Assembly: GCF_000380335.1 (NCBI RefSeq)
Contig: NC_021149.1
Span: 3,338,501-3,402,500, forward strand
From: Azotobacter vinelandii CA
Lineage (GTDB): Bacteria; Pseudomonadota; Gammaproteobacteria; Pseudomonadales; Pseudomonadaceae
Reading direction: 5' to 3'
DNA length: 64,000 nt
This document shows positions 31,529-40,219 of this stretch, in pieces. The notes under the pieces are model-generated. The model worked only from the letters and a program-made list of their open reading frames with translations, was not told where the DNA came from and made no database searches. The position numbers and the translations under genes were made by a program. The stretch's first letter is position 1, and each line of letters starts with the position of its first letter.

Positions 31529-32398
31529 TCAGAGCTTCTTCTCTCCGGGGTCCTTGCCCTCGGGGTGGCGATGCTCGATCACCGCGTTCAGCTCCGCGCC
31601 GAACAGCAGTACCGCCGCGGAGATGAAGAAATACAGCAGCATGACGATGATCGCGCCGACGCTACCGTAGGTGGCGTCGTAGTTGCCGAAGTTGCCCACG
31701 TAGAAACCGAAGCCGAGCGAGGTCGCGATCCAGACCAGCACCGCCAGCACCGAGCCCGGGGTGATGAAACGGAAGCGCTGCTCCACATCCGGCGCCACGT
31801 AGTAGATCACGGCCACCACCAGGATCAGCAGCAGTATCGCCACCGGCCAGCGCAGCCAGGTCCAGAGGGTGACGATCAGTTGCTCCAGCCCCACCCAGCC
31901 GGCCAGCCAGGTCATCACCTCGGGTCCGATGAGCATCAGGCCGGCGGCGCTCAGCAGCATCAGGGCGATGCCGACGGTATAGAGCACCGAGAGGGGAATG
32001 CGCTTCCAGGCCGGACGGCTCTCCGCGACGTCGTAGGCCTTGTTCATCGCCTGCATGGTCGAGCGCACGCCGGCCGAGGCGGTCCACAGGGCGGCCACTA
32101 TGCCCAGCGAGAACAGCCCGGCGCGCTCCTGCTGGAACTGGGCGATGACCGAGTTGACCGTATCCATCGCCTGCGCCGGCAGCAACAGGGCCGCCTGCTG
32201 CTGCAGCCAGTCGAAGAACTTCTGCAGGTCGAGAAAACCGATCAGGGCGATCAGGAACAGCAGGAAGGGAAACAGGGAAAAGAGCATCTGGAAGGCCAGC
32301 GCCGAGGCATAGGTCGGCATTTCGTCATCCATGAAGTCCTTCACCGCGCACTTGAGGACCTCGACCGGCCCCATACCCCGCAAATCCAGCAGATGCAT
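31529..32398 (-). CDS. YihY/UPF0761 family inner-membrane protein
   Basis: A 289-residue protein with six hydrophobic segments and the YihY hallmarks MPTYASALAFQMLFSLFPFL, LWTASAGVRSTMQAMNKAY and ITPGSVLAVLVWIATSLGFG. The family was once called ribonuclease BN, an attribution since withdrawn; the true function is unclear. GGAGG lies 7 bp before the ATG at 32398. Convergent with ptrB. Confidence 0.9.
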   Translation of the reverse strand: MHLLDLRGMGPVEVLKCAVKDFMDDEMPTYASALAFQMLFSLFPFLLFLIALIGFLDLQKFFDWLQQQAALLLPAQAMDTVNSVIAQFQQERAGLFSLGIVAALWTASAGVRSTMQAMNKAYDVAESRPAWKRIPLSVLYTVGIALMLLSAAGLMLIGPEVMTWLAGWVGLEQLIVTLWTWLRWPVAILLLILVVAVIYYVAPDVEQRFRFITPGSVLAVLVWIATSLGFGFYVGNFGNYDATYGSVGAIIVMLLYFFISAAVLLFGAELNAVIEHRHPEGKDPGEKKL

Positions 32399-32500
32399 GT
32401 CGTCGCCTCCCGCCGAGCCCTCTGGAGATAGACGAATCGCTCCCCCATCAGTGCCCACGGCCCGACCGGCGGCGGGCCGGGAGACGCATGGCCCCGCGCT

Positions 32501-33742
32501 TCACCGCCCGGCCCCGGGCGCCAGCAGAGGCGTATCCAGCACCCGCGACTCGCCGCCCATGAGGTTCTCGCTGAGCGCGACGAAGTCGTCGGTATTGACC
32601 CGCTCCATGCGAATCAGCCCGTGCACCACATCGTCCAGCGAATGGCGGTTCTCACTGCGCGCGCGGATCTCCGCGTCGAGCGCCCGCAGCAGGAGCACGG
32701 CGCGGGCGGTGACCGGACCGCTGATCCGTTCGCCGCGCAGGCTGCCGACCTCGCGGCTCCAGTGCTCCAGTTGCCGATAGATCCGCTCGTAGCGATCCTC
32801 GGCGAGACCGCCGGCGCGGCGCAGCAGTTCGATGGCGTAGTACTCGGCCAGCCCCTCGCTGATCCAGTCGCTCGCATCGGTGTCGCGAATCCGGGCGAAC
32901 ACGTGCACCAGTTCGTGCAGCAAGGGACTGGTACCGTTCTCGCTGACCAGCGGACGATCGGCGTGCAGGTACAGGGAGTTGGGGGCCGACAGGCCGCCAC
33001 GCCACATCGGGTTGCCGGCGCCGACCACCAGCAGCTTGCCGGGCGCGCGCAGGAACACCGTCCGGTATTCGTCCCAGACGAAGGTCAGCAGGGTCAGGAT
33101 GTCCATCCGCCGCACGCCCTCGCCGAGCGGCGCCGCCACACTGACCTCGCTGCCGCCCAGGATCGCCCGCCGGGTGCCGAGCTGGCCGGCGAGCAGCCAG
33201 CCGGTCGGCCGGTCGAAGCGGCGCGCCGGGTTGTCGATGCGGAAACGGTTCCTGCCGATGCGCGGCCAGCCGGTCTCGACGCCCGTCCAGCCCTCGGGCA
33301 GCTCGAACTCCAGGCGCGCCACCAGTTCCACGCCGTCCTGCTGGTCCAGATGGGCGCTGGGCACCAGATCGTCGCCGCGCAGCAGCGCCCAGTTCCCGGT
33401 CATCCGCGCATCGAAACGCCCGGAGGAGGCGCGCGCATGGTTGACCCGTACCCGGTAGCTCAGGCTGCTCTTGCCCTCCGCCGGCCGCCAGACGCCGCTG
33501 CCGGGCTCCTCCTGCTGCCACTGCCCGTCGGCCTGGAAATCGCTGTAGCGGCCTTGGTCGCCCAGATCGAAGCGCAGGCTGCGGACCGCGCTGCCCTGCT
33601 CCAGGGTCAGGCGCACCTCGGCCTGGTCGCGCTCCGGCAGGAAACGCACGTGGTAGTCCAGATCGACCTTGTTCGCCGCCCAGGACGGAACGGACGCGAT
33701 CAGCAGGACGGCGCAGAGCGGCAGACGCGGACAGGCGGACAT
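32501..33742 (-). CDS. secreted zinc metallopeptidase-like protein (HELVH)
   Basis: A 413-residue protein with a type I signal peptide (LCAVLLIASVPSWA|AN) and a beta-rich N-terminal half. A gluzincin motif LLHELVHVFARI near residue 265 is followed by ISEGLAEYYAIELL about 20 residues later, giving the two histidines and the third zinc ligand Glu. This arrangement resembles M61-like and M1-like aminopeptidases. It probably acts in the periplasm; substrate unknown. GAGGAG precedes the ATG at 33742. Stands alone between YihY and ycgN. Confidence 0.78.
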   Translation of the reverse strand: MSACPRLPLCAVLLIASVPSWAANKVDLDYHVRFLPERDQAEVRLTLEQGSAVRSLRFDLGDQGRYSDFQADGQWQQEEPGSGVWRPAEGKSSLSYRVRVNHARASSGRFDARMTGNWALLRGDDLVPSAHLDQQDGVELVARLEFELPEGWTGVETGWPRIGRNRFRIDNPARRFDRPTGWLLAGQLGTRRAILGGSEVSVAAPLGEGVRRMDILTLLTFVWDEYRTVFLRAPGKLLVVGAGNPMWRGGLSAPNSLYLHADRPLVSENGTSPLLHELVHVFARIRDTDASDWISEGLAEYYAIELLRRAGGLAEDRYERIYRQLEHWSREVGSLRGERISGPVTARAVLLLRALDAEIRARSENRHSLDDVVHGLIRMERVNTDDFVALSENLMGGESRVLDTPLLAPGAGR

Positions 33743-33842
33743 GGGCAAGACTCCTCGGCGGGACGGACGGGGCAAGTGTGCCGGCTGGCCGGGCGCCAGG
33801 GGAAGTATACGAACGAAACCCGCGTGCCCGCCCGTACGAGGC

Positions 33843-34292
33843 TCAGCCGGCGCGGAAGATCAGATGCTCTTCCCAGTCGTCCTCGGCCACCGCGCTCTCG
33901 CTGAGCATGCGTCCGGCCCGGGAGATCCGCTCGCGGTGTACCGCCTGGGGATCGCCGCAGACCAGCGGGTGCCAGAGCGGCAGGTCCTCGCCCTCGGCGA
34001 GCAGGCGGTAGGCGCAGGTCGGCGGCAGCCACTGGAATTCGCCGGCCTGGGCCGGGGTGAGCTGGATGCAGTCCGGAACCGAGCGGCGACGGTTGGCGTA
34101 GTCGCGGCAGCGGCAGGTCTCCAGGTCGAGCAGGCGACAGGCGATGCGCGTGTAGTAGACGCTGCCGTCCTCTTCGTCCTCGAGCTTCTGCAGGCAGCAC
34201 AGGCCGCAGCCGTCGCACAGCGACTCCCACTCTTCGGCATCGAGCCGGTCGAGGGTCTTGCGCTTCCAGAAGGGTTCGACTTTCGCCGCCAT
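33843..34292 (-). CDS. ycgN: YcgN (UPF0260) cysteine-cluster protein
   Basis: A 149-residue protein with [51 protein letters not shown] and LVCGDPQ, the conserved cysteines of the YkgJ/YcgN group, which may bind a metal or Fe-S cluster. Function is unknown. The ATG at 34292 matches the family start; an upstream GTG is less likely. It is near ycgL and rnd, as in P. aeruginosa, but a truncated GntR gene now separates them. Confidence 0.9.
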   Translation of the reverse strand: MAAKVEPFWKRKTLDRLDAEEWESLCDGCGLCCLQKLEDEEDGSVYYTRIACRLLDLETCRCRDYANRRRSVPDCIQLTPAQAGEFQWLPPTCAYRLLAEGEDLPLWHPLVCGDPQAVHRERISRAGRMLSESAVAEDDWEEHLIFRAG

Positions 34293-34486
34293 GGGAACCA
34301 CCGCCACCTGTGCCGAAAAAGGGCTGGAAGTCTAGCCAGTGCCGGATCTGCGGCCAAGAGCGGCGCGGCAGGCGGTCGTGATCCGGAGAAGGCCGCCGCG
34401 CCCGTGGCAGCCTTCTCCATGGCGATGGAGCGGCCGATCAGCGCACCAGACAGGGCTTCGCGTCCCTGCGCCCGAACCTCGAAACG

Positions 34487-34918
34487 ATGTCGAGCATGCG
34501 CGAAATCCTGGAGCTGCGCCTGGGCCTGGAGAGCCAGGCGGTCGCCCTGGCCGCCCGGCGCCGCACGGAAGAGCAACTGGCGGCGATGCGCCAGGCGCTG
34601 GACGACTATCAGGACGCGCTGGCCGGCGCACGGAGCTGCGTGGAGGCGGACCGGCGCTTCCACCTGCTGATCGCCGAAGCCACCGGCAATCCCTATTTCG
34701 GCGAGATCATGCGCCATCCGGGCGACGCCCCGATCCCCCGCAACCGGATCGACTCCGGCGAGCGGAACGGCAAGGAACTGGCCCGCCACGGCTATCTGGC
34801 CAACCTGGAGCACGAGGCCATCCTGAAGGCCATCCGCCACCAGGACCCGGACGCGGCGCGAGCCGCCATGTGGAGCCACCTGAGCAACAGCCGCGAGCGC
34901 TTCGCGCCGGACGAGTGA
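34487..34918 (+). pseudogene. GntR/FadR-family regulator, FCD domain only
   Basis: A 143-residue open frame containing an intact FCD effector domain: REILELRLGLESQAVALAAR, DRRFHLLIAEATGNPYF, then LEHEAILKAIRHQDPDAARA and WSHLSNSRERF. The three metal-binding histidines of the FCD fold appear present. The N-terminal winged helix is missing: upstream codons read only GFASLRPNLETMSSM, which is the linker, then homology is lost. It cannot bind DNA by itself, so it is probably a decayed gene inserted in the ycgN-ycgL interval. Confidence 0.65.
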
Positions 34919-34994
34919 ATGCCGCGCCGACGGCCGCCCGGCGCGGAAGAGGAAGAAGTCGGAAGCGGTCGGCCGCCTGGAAGGGCCGCCCGGC

Positions 34995-35288
34995 TCAGAC
35001 CGGGTCGTTCATCCGCAGCAGTTCGTCCGGCAGGTGCTCGACGTACTCCTCCTCCGGCGGCGGCATCTGCAGGTGATAACCCTGCTTCTCGAGGTTCTCC
35101 AGCACCTTGTGGATATCCTCGCGGGCCAGCCTGCGCTCGGGCATGAGCACCAGGTCGAAGGCGTGCTGCGGCGTACCGAAGGCCGCCAGCAGACCCTCGG
35201 GCACCCGCGACAGGGCGTCTTTCTTCGCCACGTAGAGATACATCTCCCGGCGCCGCGGACTCTTGTAGATGGAACAGATGCATTTCAT
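34995..35288 (-). CDS. ycgL: YcgL domain protein
   Basis: A 97-residue protein starting [20 protein letters not shown], with [20 protein letters not shown] and [20 protein letters not shown], then [10 protein letters not shown], the full YcgL family pattern. The fold is a small alpha/beta domain of unknown role. Its ATG overlaps the rnd stop by 4 bp (ATGA), so the two are coupled, matching the conserved rnd-ycgL operon. Confidence 0.92.
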   Translation of the reverse strand: MKCICSIYKSPRRREMYLYVAKKDALSRVPEGLLAAFGTPQHAFDLVLMPERRLAREDIHKVLENLEKQGYHLQMPPPEEEYVEHLPDELLRMNDPV

Positions 35289-36412
35289 GGTCGTTCTCCG
35301 CCGAGGCAATCGAGCAGGGTCTGGCCCATCCGCTCGCGACGCCAGCCGCGCAGCGTGTCGGGCAACCGGTAGGGGCCGTTGGGAAAGCCGCTTTTCAGCA
35401 GGGCTTCGAGGGTCTTCTTGCGCAGCGCCAGTTCCGGGGCGATCTGCAGGTGCGCGGCCTCGGCCTGGCCGACCGCGCGCAGCCTCTTGAGCAGCCCCGA
35501 GGCCTCCATCGGCAGCGGCTCGGGCAAGGGCTCGGGCCAGCACTCCGGCGGCGTCGCACCGCTTTCCCGGATCAAGCGGAGCAGGGTCTCGCCGTCCTGG
35601 CGCACGGTGCGCGGGTGCATGTCTTCGATGCGGCCGAGGCCGACCAGGTCGGTCGGCTGGTAGCGCGCCAGCGGCCACAGGCTGTTCTCGCGCAGGATGC
35701 GGTTGCGCGGCTGGTCGCGCCGGCGCGCCTCGCGCTCGCGCCAGGCGTACAGCTCGCGCAGTACGGCCAGTTGCTGGCGGCTCAGCTTCCAGGCCAGGCG
35801 GCCCTCGCGGTAGAGCTCCTCAGGCAGCACCTCGCGGCGCAGGTTGGCGACCAGTTCGGCGCCGTCCTCCAGGGTCCAGGCGCGCTTGTCCTCCGCCAGT
35901 CGCGCGCCGAGCGCGACGTAGAGTTCCGCCAGGTGCACGGCATCCTCGGCGGCATAGCGTATCTGCAGCTCGCTCAGCGGACGCTGCAGCCAGTCGGAGC
36001 GGGTCTCGCCCTTGGGCAGCTCGATGCCCAGCACCGCCTGCACCAACCGGGAATAGCCCATGGAAAAGCCGAGGTTCAGGTAGGCGGCGGCCAACTGGGT
36101 ATCGAACAGCGGCAACGGCAGGCTGCCGGTCAGGCGCAGCAGCACCTCCAGGTCCTCGCTGCAGGCGTGCAGCACCTTGACCACCGCCGGGTCTTCCAGC
36201 AAAGCGGCCAGCGGCCGCCAGTCGCCGATGTCCAGCGGATCGATCAGATAGGCGCTGCGGCCGTCGCCGACCTGCACCAGGCCGGTCTGCGGATAGAAGG
36301 TGTCGACCCGCACGAATTCGGTATCGAGGGCGACGAAAGGCAACTGCCGCCAGCGCGCGCAATGGCTGGCGAGGCTGGCATCGTCGCGGATCCAGTGAAT
36401 GTCGATGGCCAC
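35285..36412 (-). CDS. rnd: ribonuclease D
   Basis: A 375-residue 3'-5' exoribonuclease of the DEDDy class involved in tRNA 3' maturation. Exo I is [13 protein letters not shown], Exo II is [11 protein letters not shown] and Exo III is [12 protein letters not shown]. One HRDC domain is clear near 210-285 and a weaker second one follows. The start is taken as GTG at 36412 ([11 protein letters not shown]) with AAGGAG just upstream, since no ATG is available before the exonuclease core. Coupled to ycgL. Confidence 0.93.
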   Translation of the reverse strand: MAIDIHWIRDDASLASHCARWRQLPFVALDTEFVRVDTFYPQTGLVQVGDGRSAYLIDPLDIGDWRPLAALLEDPAVVKVLHACSEDLEVLLRLTGSLPLPLFDTQLAAAYLNLGFSMGYSRLVQAVLGIELPKGETRSDWLQRPLSELQIRYAAEDAVHLAELYVALGARLAEDKRAWTLEDGAELVANLRREVLPEELYREGRLAWKLSRQQLAVLRELYAWREREARRRDQPRNRILRENSLWPLARYQPTDLVGLGRIEDMHPRTVRQDGETLLRLIRESGATPPECWPEPLPEPLPMEASGLLKRLRAVGQAEAAHLQIAPELALRKKTLEALLKSGFPNGPYRLPDTLRGWRRERMGQTLLDCLGGERP

Positions 36413-36632
36413 GAAGGCTCCTTGTTGACTGGCCGCGGCAGTAGCGTCGCGCCGGGGCGGCGCTGGCGCGGCAGCATCCGTACTGCGAAATGCGGCACAG
36501 GGCCGCCGGAGGGCATGCAGTATATCCAGCACCCCGCCCCCCGGCCAAACGGCATGGCGCACCGGACTTGGCGTTTGTCGCGGCGCACCGCAGACTCGCA
36601 GCCAGTCCCCACCGAACGACAAGGAGTTCCCG

Positions 36633-37487
36633 ATGTCCCACGCGCAATTGCTCGACCCCGCCCGACTGGCGGAGCGCCTCGACCAGCCGGACCTGCGCAT
36701 CCTCGACTGCCGCTTCGCCCTCGAAGACCCGGCCTACGGCGCGCGCAGCTACGCCGAAGCGCACATCCCCGGCGCCCGTTTCGCCGACCTCGAGCGCGAT
36801 CTCTCCGGCCCGGTGCACAAGGGCGTGACCGGCCGCCACCCGCTGCCCGATCCGGTCCTGCTGACCGAGCGCCTGCGTGCCTGGGGCATCGACAACGACA
36901 GCCAGGTGGTGCTCTACGACGACGGCCCCGGCGCCTTCGCCGCCCGCGCCTGGTGGCTGCTCGCCTGGCTCGGCAAGCGCGACGGCGTGTTCCTCCTCGA
37001 CGGCGGCCTGAACGCCTGGCGCGCCGCCGGCCTGCCGTTGAGCGGCGAACCGCCCGCGCCGGCGGCCGGCACCTTCCGGGGCCAGCCCGATGCCAGCCTG
37101 CTGGTGGATGCGCAGGACCTGCTGGCGCGTCTCGGCGATGCGCGCCTGACCCTGCTCGATGCCCGCGCCCTGCCCCGCTTCCGCGGCGAGGTGGAGCCCC
37201 TCGACCCGGTCGCCGGGCACATCCCCGGCGCCCGCTGCGCGCCCTTCACCGACAACCTCGGTGCCGATGGCCGCTTCCTGCCGGCCGACGAGTTGCGCGC
37301 GCGTTTCGCCGGCCTGCTCGGCGAGCGCCCGGTCGAGCGACTGGTGGCCTATTGCGGCTCGGGCGTCACCGCCTGCCACAACCTGTTCGCCCTGAGCCTC
37401 GCCGGCTACCCGCTGGCGCCGCTCTATGCCGGTTCCTGGAGCGAGTGGCTGACCGACCGCTCCAGACCGGTCGCCACGGGGGATTGA
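36633..37487 (+). CDS. sseA: sulfurtransferase, 3-mercaptopyruvate/thiosulfate type
   Basis: A 284-residue tandem-rhodanese protein. The N-terminal inactive domain has ILDCRFALEDPAYG and EAHIPGARFADLERDLS. The C-terminal active domain has LLDARALPRFRGE and the catalytic loop VAYCGSGVTACHN. The CGSGVTA loop is typical of 3-mercaptopyruvate sulfurtransferases. AAGGAG lies 8 bp before the ATG. Divergent from rnd. Confidence 0.88.
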   Translation: MSHAQLLDPARLAERLDQPDLRILDCRFALEDPAYGARSYAEAHIPGARFADLERDLSGPVHKGVTGRHPLPDPVLLTERLRAWGIDNDSQVVLYDDGPGAFAARAWWLLAWLGKRDGVFLLDGGLNAWRAAGLPLSGEPPAPAAGTFRGQPDASLLVDAQDLLARLGDARLTLLDARALPRFRGEVEPLDPVAGHIPGARCAPFTDNLGADGRFLPADELRARFAGLLGERPVERLVAYCGSGVTACHNLFALSLAGYPLAPLYAGSWSEWLTDRSRPVATGD

Positions 37488-37713
37488 AGCCACCCCGCGG
37501 GGCCTGTCGGCGGCCGGCCTAAGCATCGGCCGCTATATGGCTGCGAGCGACCAAACGAAAATAATTTCAAAACAGGGGTTTACAAGCCAAAGATCGCACT
37601 ACACTTCAACTCGAGCGGACAGCGGAGCGCCACAGACTCCGTCCCCCGCTCCCGGCGAGGCGCACACCCGGGCCGAACATCCCGCCGGACACCTTATCCT
37701 TGCGAGGCGCACC

Positions 37714-38286
37714 ATGGGCATTGCAGCCAGCGAACTGAGCAAGCATGTGATCCGCCCGACCCTGCTCTACCTGGGTCGCTCCTCCTCCGTCGCCGAAGCC
37801 CTGCTGCTGGGCATCGCGGCGGCCCAGTCGGCCCTGGGCGAGGCCCTGCACCAGCGCCAGGGGCACGGCCTCTACGGCATCCGCGAGGCCAGCCACCTGC
37901 AGCTCTGGGACCGTTACCTGGCCCGCAACCCCGACCTCGCCAGCCATGTCCGCGGCCTGGCCAGCCAGCACGCCTTCCTGATCGCGCCGCACCTGGAACT
38001 GACCGTCAACCTGCGCTACGCCACCGCCATCGCCTGGCTGCTGGTGGAGTCGCAGCCCCTGCCGCTGCCCGCTGCCGACGACCTGCCGGGCCTGGCGCGG
38101 ATCTGGTGCCGCGTGTTCCATCCCGAAGGGCGGCCGGAGGAATTCCTGGACGCCTGGCGGCGCTGCGTCGCAGCGCGATCCGGGCCGGCTGGAGCGGGCC
38201 AGGGCAGCAGTCCCGAGCAGAAACGCCCACCCATCCGTCAGCCGTCGGTGAACCTCGTGTCCCGCTCCGGGTCGATCATGAGGTAG
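37714..38286 (+). CDS. tandem paralogue 1 of a phage-protein-like family
   Basis: A 190-residue protein starting MGIAASELSKHVIRPTLLYL; GAGG lies 6 bp upstream. Residues 1-150 are about 87% identical by eye to the protein at 38607-39086. The pattern (VIRPTLxYLG, AEALLLGxAAxQSALG, LWDRYLARNPDLAxxVRGLAS, LRYATAIAWLL, ADDLPGLARIW) resembles a family I know from Pseudomonas phages and prophages. There AQES and LGIYQMEP motifs look lysozyme-like; here these are changed to AQSALG and GLYGIREA. The last 40 residues are unrelated to the sister and look like read-through after a frameshift. No function assigned. Confidence 0.75.
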   Translation: MGIAASELSKHVIRPTLLYLGRSSSVAEALLLGIAAAQSALGEALHQRQGHGLYGIREASHLQLWDRYLARNPDLASHVRGLASQHAFLIAPHLELTVNLRYATAIAWLLVESQPLPLPAADDLPGLARIWCRVFHPEGRPEEFLDAWRRCVAARSGPAGAGQGSSPEQKRPPIRQPSVNLVSRSGSIMR

Positions 38287-38606
38287 TCGATGAATCCAAC
38301 AATAAGGCCATGAGCGTCATGGCTTGTGCGACCGGTATTCGGGCCGTCGCGCCCGGGCTGGCGCTTTCGACGAACATACCTTGTCGCGCGCGTGGCGAAA
38401 GGCCGCGATGCCCCCTCAAGGCCGGTTCGCCCGGGCAGCCGAGTCCGGCGTCCTGAATGGTCGATACGCGCTCGATGTCGCTGCGGCGCGGTGGGACAAC
38501 CCGCGGAACGGAGCGACAACGCAGCATCGAGCGAAAGCGGCCGACCACCTCGATCCAGCAGGCCAGTGAAGGCTCGCCGTTCGCCTCTTTTCGTGCGAGG
38601 TCCACC
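38287..38606. other. 320-bp spacer between the tandem paralogues
   Basis: No gene was recognised. Open frames on both strands are GC-rich shadows without ribosome-binding sites. The last 20 bp (GTGCGAGGTCCACCATGGGC) repeat the sequence that precedes paralogue 1 (TGCGAGGCGCACCATGGGC). This shows the duplication unit includes the ribosome-binding site but not the rest of the spacer. Confidence 0.5.
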
Positions 38607-39086
38607 ATGGGCATTGCAGCCAGCGAACTGAGCAAATACGTGATCCGCCCGACCCTGCTCTATCTCGGCCGTCCCTCCGCGGCGGCCGAAGCCCTGCTGC
38701 TGGGCACGGCGGCAACCCAGTCGGCCCTGGGCGAGGCCCTGCACCAGCGACAGGGATACGGCCTCTACGGCATCGGCGCCGCCAGCCACCTGCAGCTCTG
38801 GGACCGCTACCTGGCCCGCAACCCCGACCTGGCCAGCCATGTCCGCGGCCTGGCCAGCCAGCAGGCCTTCCTGATCGCGCCGCACCTGGAACTGACCGTC
38901 AACCTGCGCTACGCCACCGCCATCGCCTGGCTGCTGGTGGAGTCGCAGCCCCTGCCGCTGCCCGGTGCCGACGACCTGCCGGGCCTGGCGCGGATCTGGT
39001 GCCGCGTGTTCCGGCCGGAAGGCAAGCCGCAGGAGTTCGTCAACGCCTGGCATTGCTGCATCGACGACTTCAGCCAGGCGGCCTGA
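38607..39086 (+). CDS. tandem paralogue 2 of a phage-protein-like family
   Basis: A 159-residue protein starting MGIAASELSKYVIRPTLLYL and ending EFVNAWHCCIDDFSQAA. This is probably the ancestral length, since paralogue 1 has a divergent tail. It shares the same RBS context (GCGAGG). The sequence is predicted helical, soluble and without signal peptide. It lies 37 bp upstream of a Cys-rich copper-storage-like gene on the same strand, so co-expression is likely. Relation to phage proteins is by remembered pattern only. Confidence 0.78.
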   Translation: MGIAASELSKYVIRPTLLYLGRPSAAAEALLLGTAATQSALGEALHQRQGYGLYGIGAASHLQLWDRYLARNPDLASHVRGLASQQAFLIAPHLELTVNLRYATAIAWLLVESQPLPLPGADDLPGLARIWCRVFRPEGKPQEFVNAWHCCIDDFSQAA

Positions 39087-39123
39087 GGAGGCCATGGCGT
39101 TCGCGTGCGCCAGGAGGAACATC

Positions 39124-39447
39124 ATGACCATCGTCGATCAGGTGACCGCCATCCAGGCCTGCAACGCCTGTGCGGTGGCCTGCGACAGCTGCGCCGAAGC
39201 CTGCCGGCGGGCCAGCGACCCGCAGGCCCTGCGCCGCTGCATCGAACTCAACCGCGACTGCGCCGACCTCTGCCGCCTGACCGCCCTGCTGCTGGCGCGG
39301 GAGAGCGAATGGGCGGCAATCCTGTGCCATCTGTGCGCCCGCCTCTGCAGCGACTGCGCCGAGGAATGCGCGATCCACCGCCTGCCCCAGTGCCAGGAAT
39401 GCGCCCAGACTTGCCAGCACTGCGCCGACGCGTGCGAGGCGGCGTAG
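39124..39447 (+). CDS. Cys-rich four-helix-bundle (DUF326/Csp-like) protein
   Basis: A 107-residue protein with 18 cysteines in repeated CxxC/CxxxC spacing: ACNACAVACDSCAEAC, RRCIELNRDCADLC, ILCHLCARLCSDCAEEC and QCQECAQTCQHCADAC. This is the pattern of DUF326 copper storage proteins (Csp), in which cysteines line the core of a four-helix bundle and bind many Cu(I). No signal peptide, so it matches the cytosolic Csp3 type. AGGAGG lies 6 bp before the ATG. The role is inferred from family; copper regulators are not visible nearby. Confidence 0.85.
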   Translation: MTIVDQVTAIQACNACAVACDSCAEACRRASDPQALRRCIELNRDCADLCRLTALLLARESEWAAILCHLCARLCSDCAEECAIHRLPQCQECAQTCQHCADACEAA

Positions 39448-39461
39448 AGCATGCGGCCGGC

Positions 39462-40217
39462 CTATAGCGCCAAGCCGACCAGCACCGCGCACTCCACCAG
39501 TTCGAGCAGCGCCCCGGCGGTGTCGCCGGTGGTGCCGCCGAGACGCGCCAGCAGGCATCGGCGCAGGTAGAGGAACAGCGCTGCCGCCAGCAGCAGCGCG
39601 AGCAGCCCGACCCCGCCGAACAGCAGCGGGCAGGCAGCCATCGTGCCCAGCAACACCCATCGGGCCGCGTGCCGCGGCAGGTGCTCGGCCAGCGCCTGGC
39701 CCAGACCGCCGGGACGCACGTAGGGGGTGGAGAGAAACAGCGCCAGCAGCGCGCCGCGCCCGAGCAGCGGCGCCAGCAGCAGCGCCGCCGCCGAGTCCGG
39801 CAGCGCCAGCAGCGCGGCGAACTTCAGCAGCAGCACGAGGACCAGCACCACCACGGCGATCGGGCCGCTGCGCGGGTCCTTCATGATCGCCAGACTGCGT
39901 TCGCGATCGCCCAGGCCGCCGACCCAGGCGTCGGCGCTGTCGGCCAGGCCATCCAGGTGCAGCGCTCCGCTCAGGCCGACCCAGACGGCCAGCAGCAGTG
40001 CCGCGCGCAGCGCTCCCGGCGCATCGCCGAGCAGCGCGGAGAGGATCAGCAGCAACGCGCCGAACAACAATCCGACCGGCGGATACCAGAGCAGCGAACG
40101 TCCCACTTGCTGCGGCGTCGGCATGCCGGGCAGACGGACCGGCAGGCGGCTGAGGAACTGCAGGGCAATCAGCAGCGGCAGTGGCAGTGGCAGTGGCAGT
40201 GGCAGTGGCAGCGGCAT
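39462..40217 (-). CDS. cobS: adenosylcobinamide-GDP ribazoletransferase
   Basis: A 251-residue membrane enzyme (also called CobV) that joins alpha-ribazole to adenosylcobinamide-GDP, the final step of cobalamin assembly. Motifs: LQFLSRLPVRLPG, GLSGALHLDGLADSADAWVGG with the metal-binding aspartates, and IMKDPRSGPIAVV; several hydrophobic helices follow. The N terminus is an unusual Pro-Leu ladder (MPLPLPLPLPLPLPL) made by a GGCAGT repeat. It starts 2 bp after the cobC stop, with GGGAG inside the cobC 3' end. Last gene of the block. Confidence 0.93.
   Translation of the reverse strand: MPLPLPLPLPLPLPLLIALQFLSRLPVRLPGMPTPQQVGRSLLWYPPVGLLFGALLLILSALLGDAPGALRAALLLAVWVGLSGALHLDGLADSADAWVGGLGDRERSLAIMKDPRSGPIAVVVLVLVLLLKFAALLALPDSAAALLLAPLLGRGALLALFLSTPYVRPGGLGQALAEHLPRHAARWVLLGTMAACPLLFGGVGLLALLLAAALFLYLRRCLLARLGGTTGDTAGALLELVECAVLVGLAL
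40177..40212. repeat. hexanucleotide tandem repeat at the cobS start
   Basis: Five perfect GGCAGT units (40177-40206) are followed by one GGCAGC, immediately inside the cobS start codon. On the coding strand they read CTGCCA and encode Pro-Leu pairs. Unit length is two codons, so copy-number change would lengthen or shorten the N terminus without breaking the frame. Confidence 0.9.
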
Positions 40218-40219
40218 CT

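Noticed and set aside
40177-40212. Short tandem repeat as a CRISPR-like array
   Set aside because: Units are 6 bp with no spacers and lie inside a coding start; it is a microsatellite.
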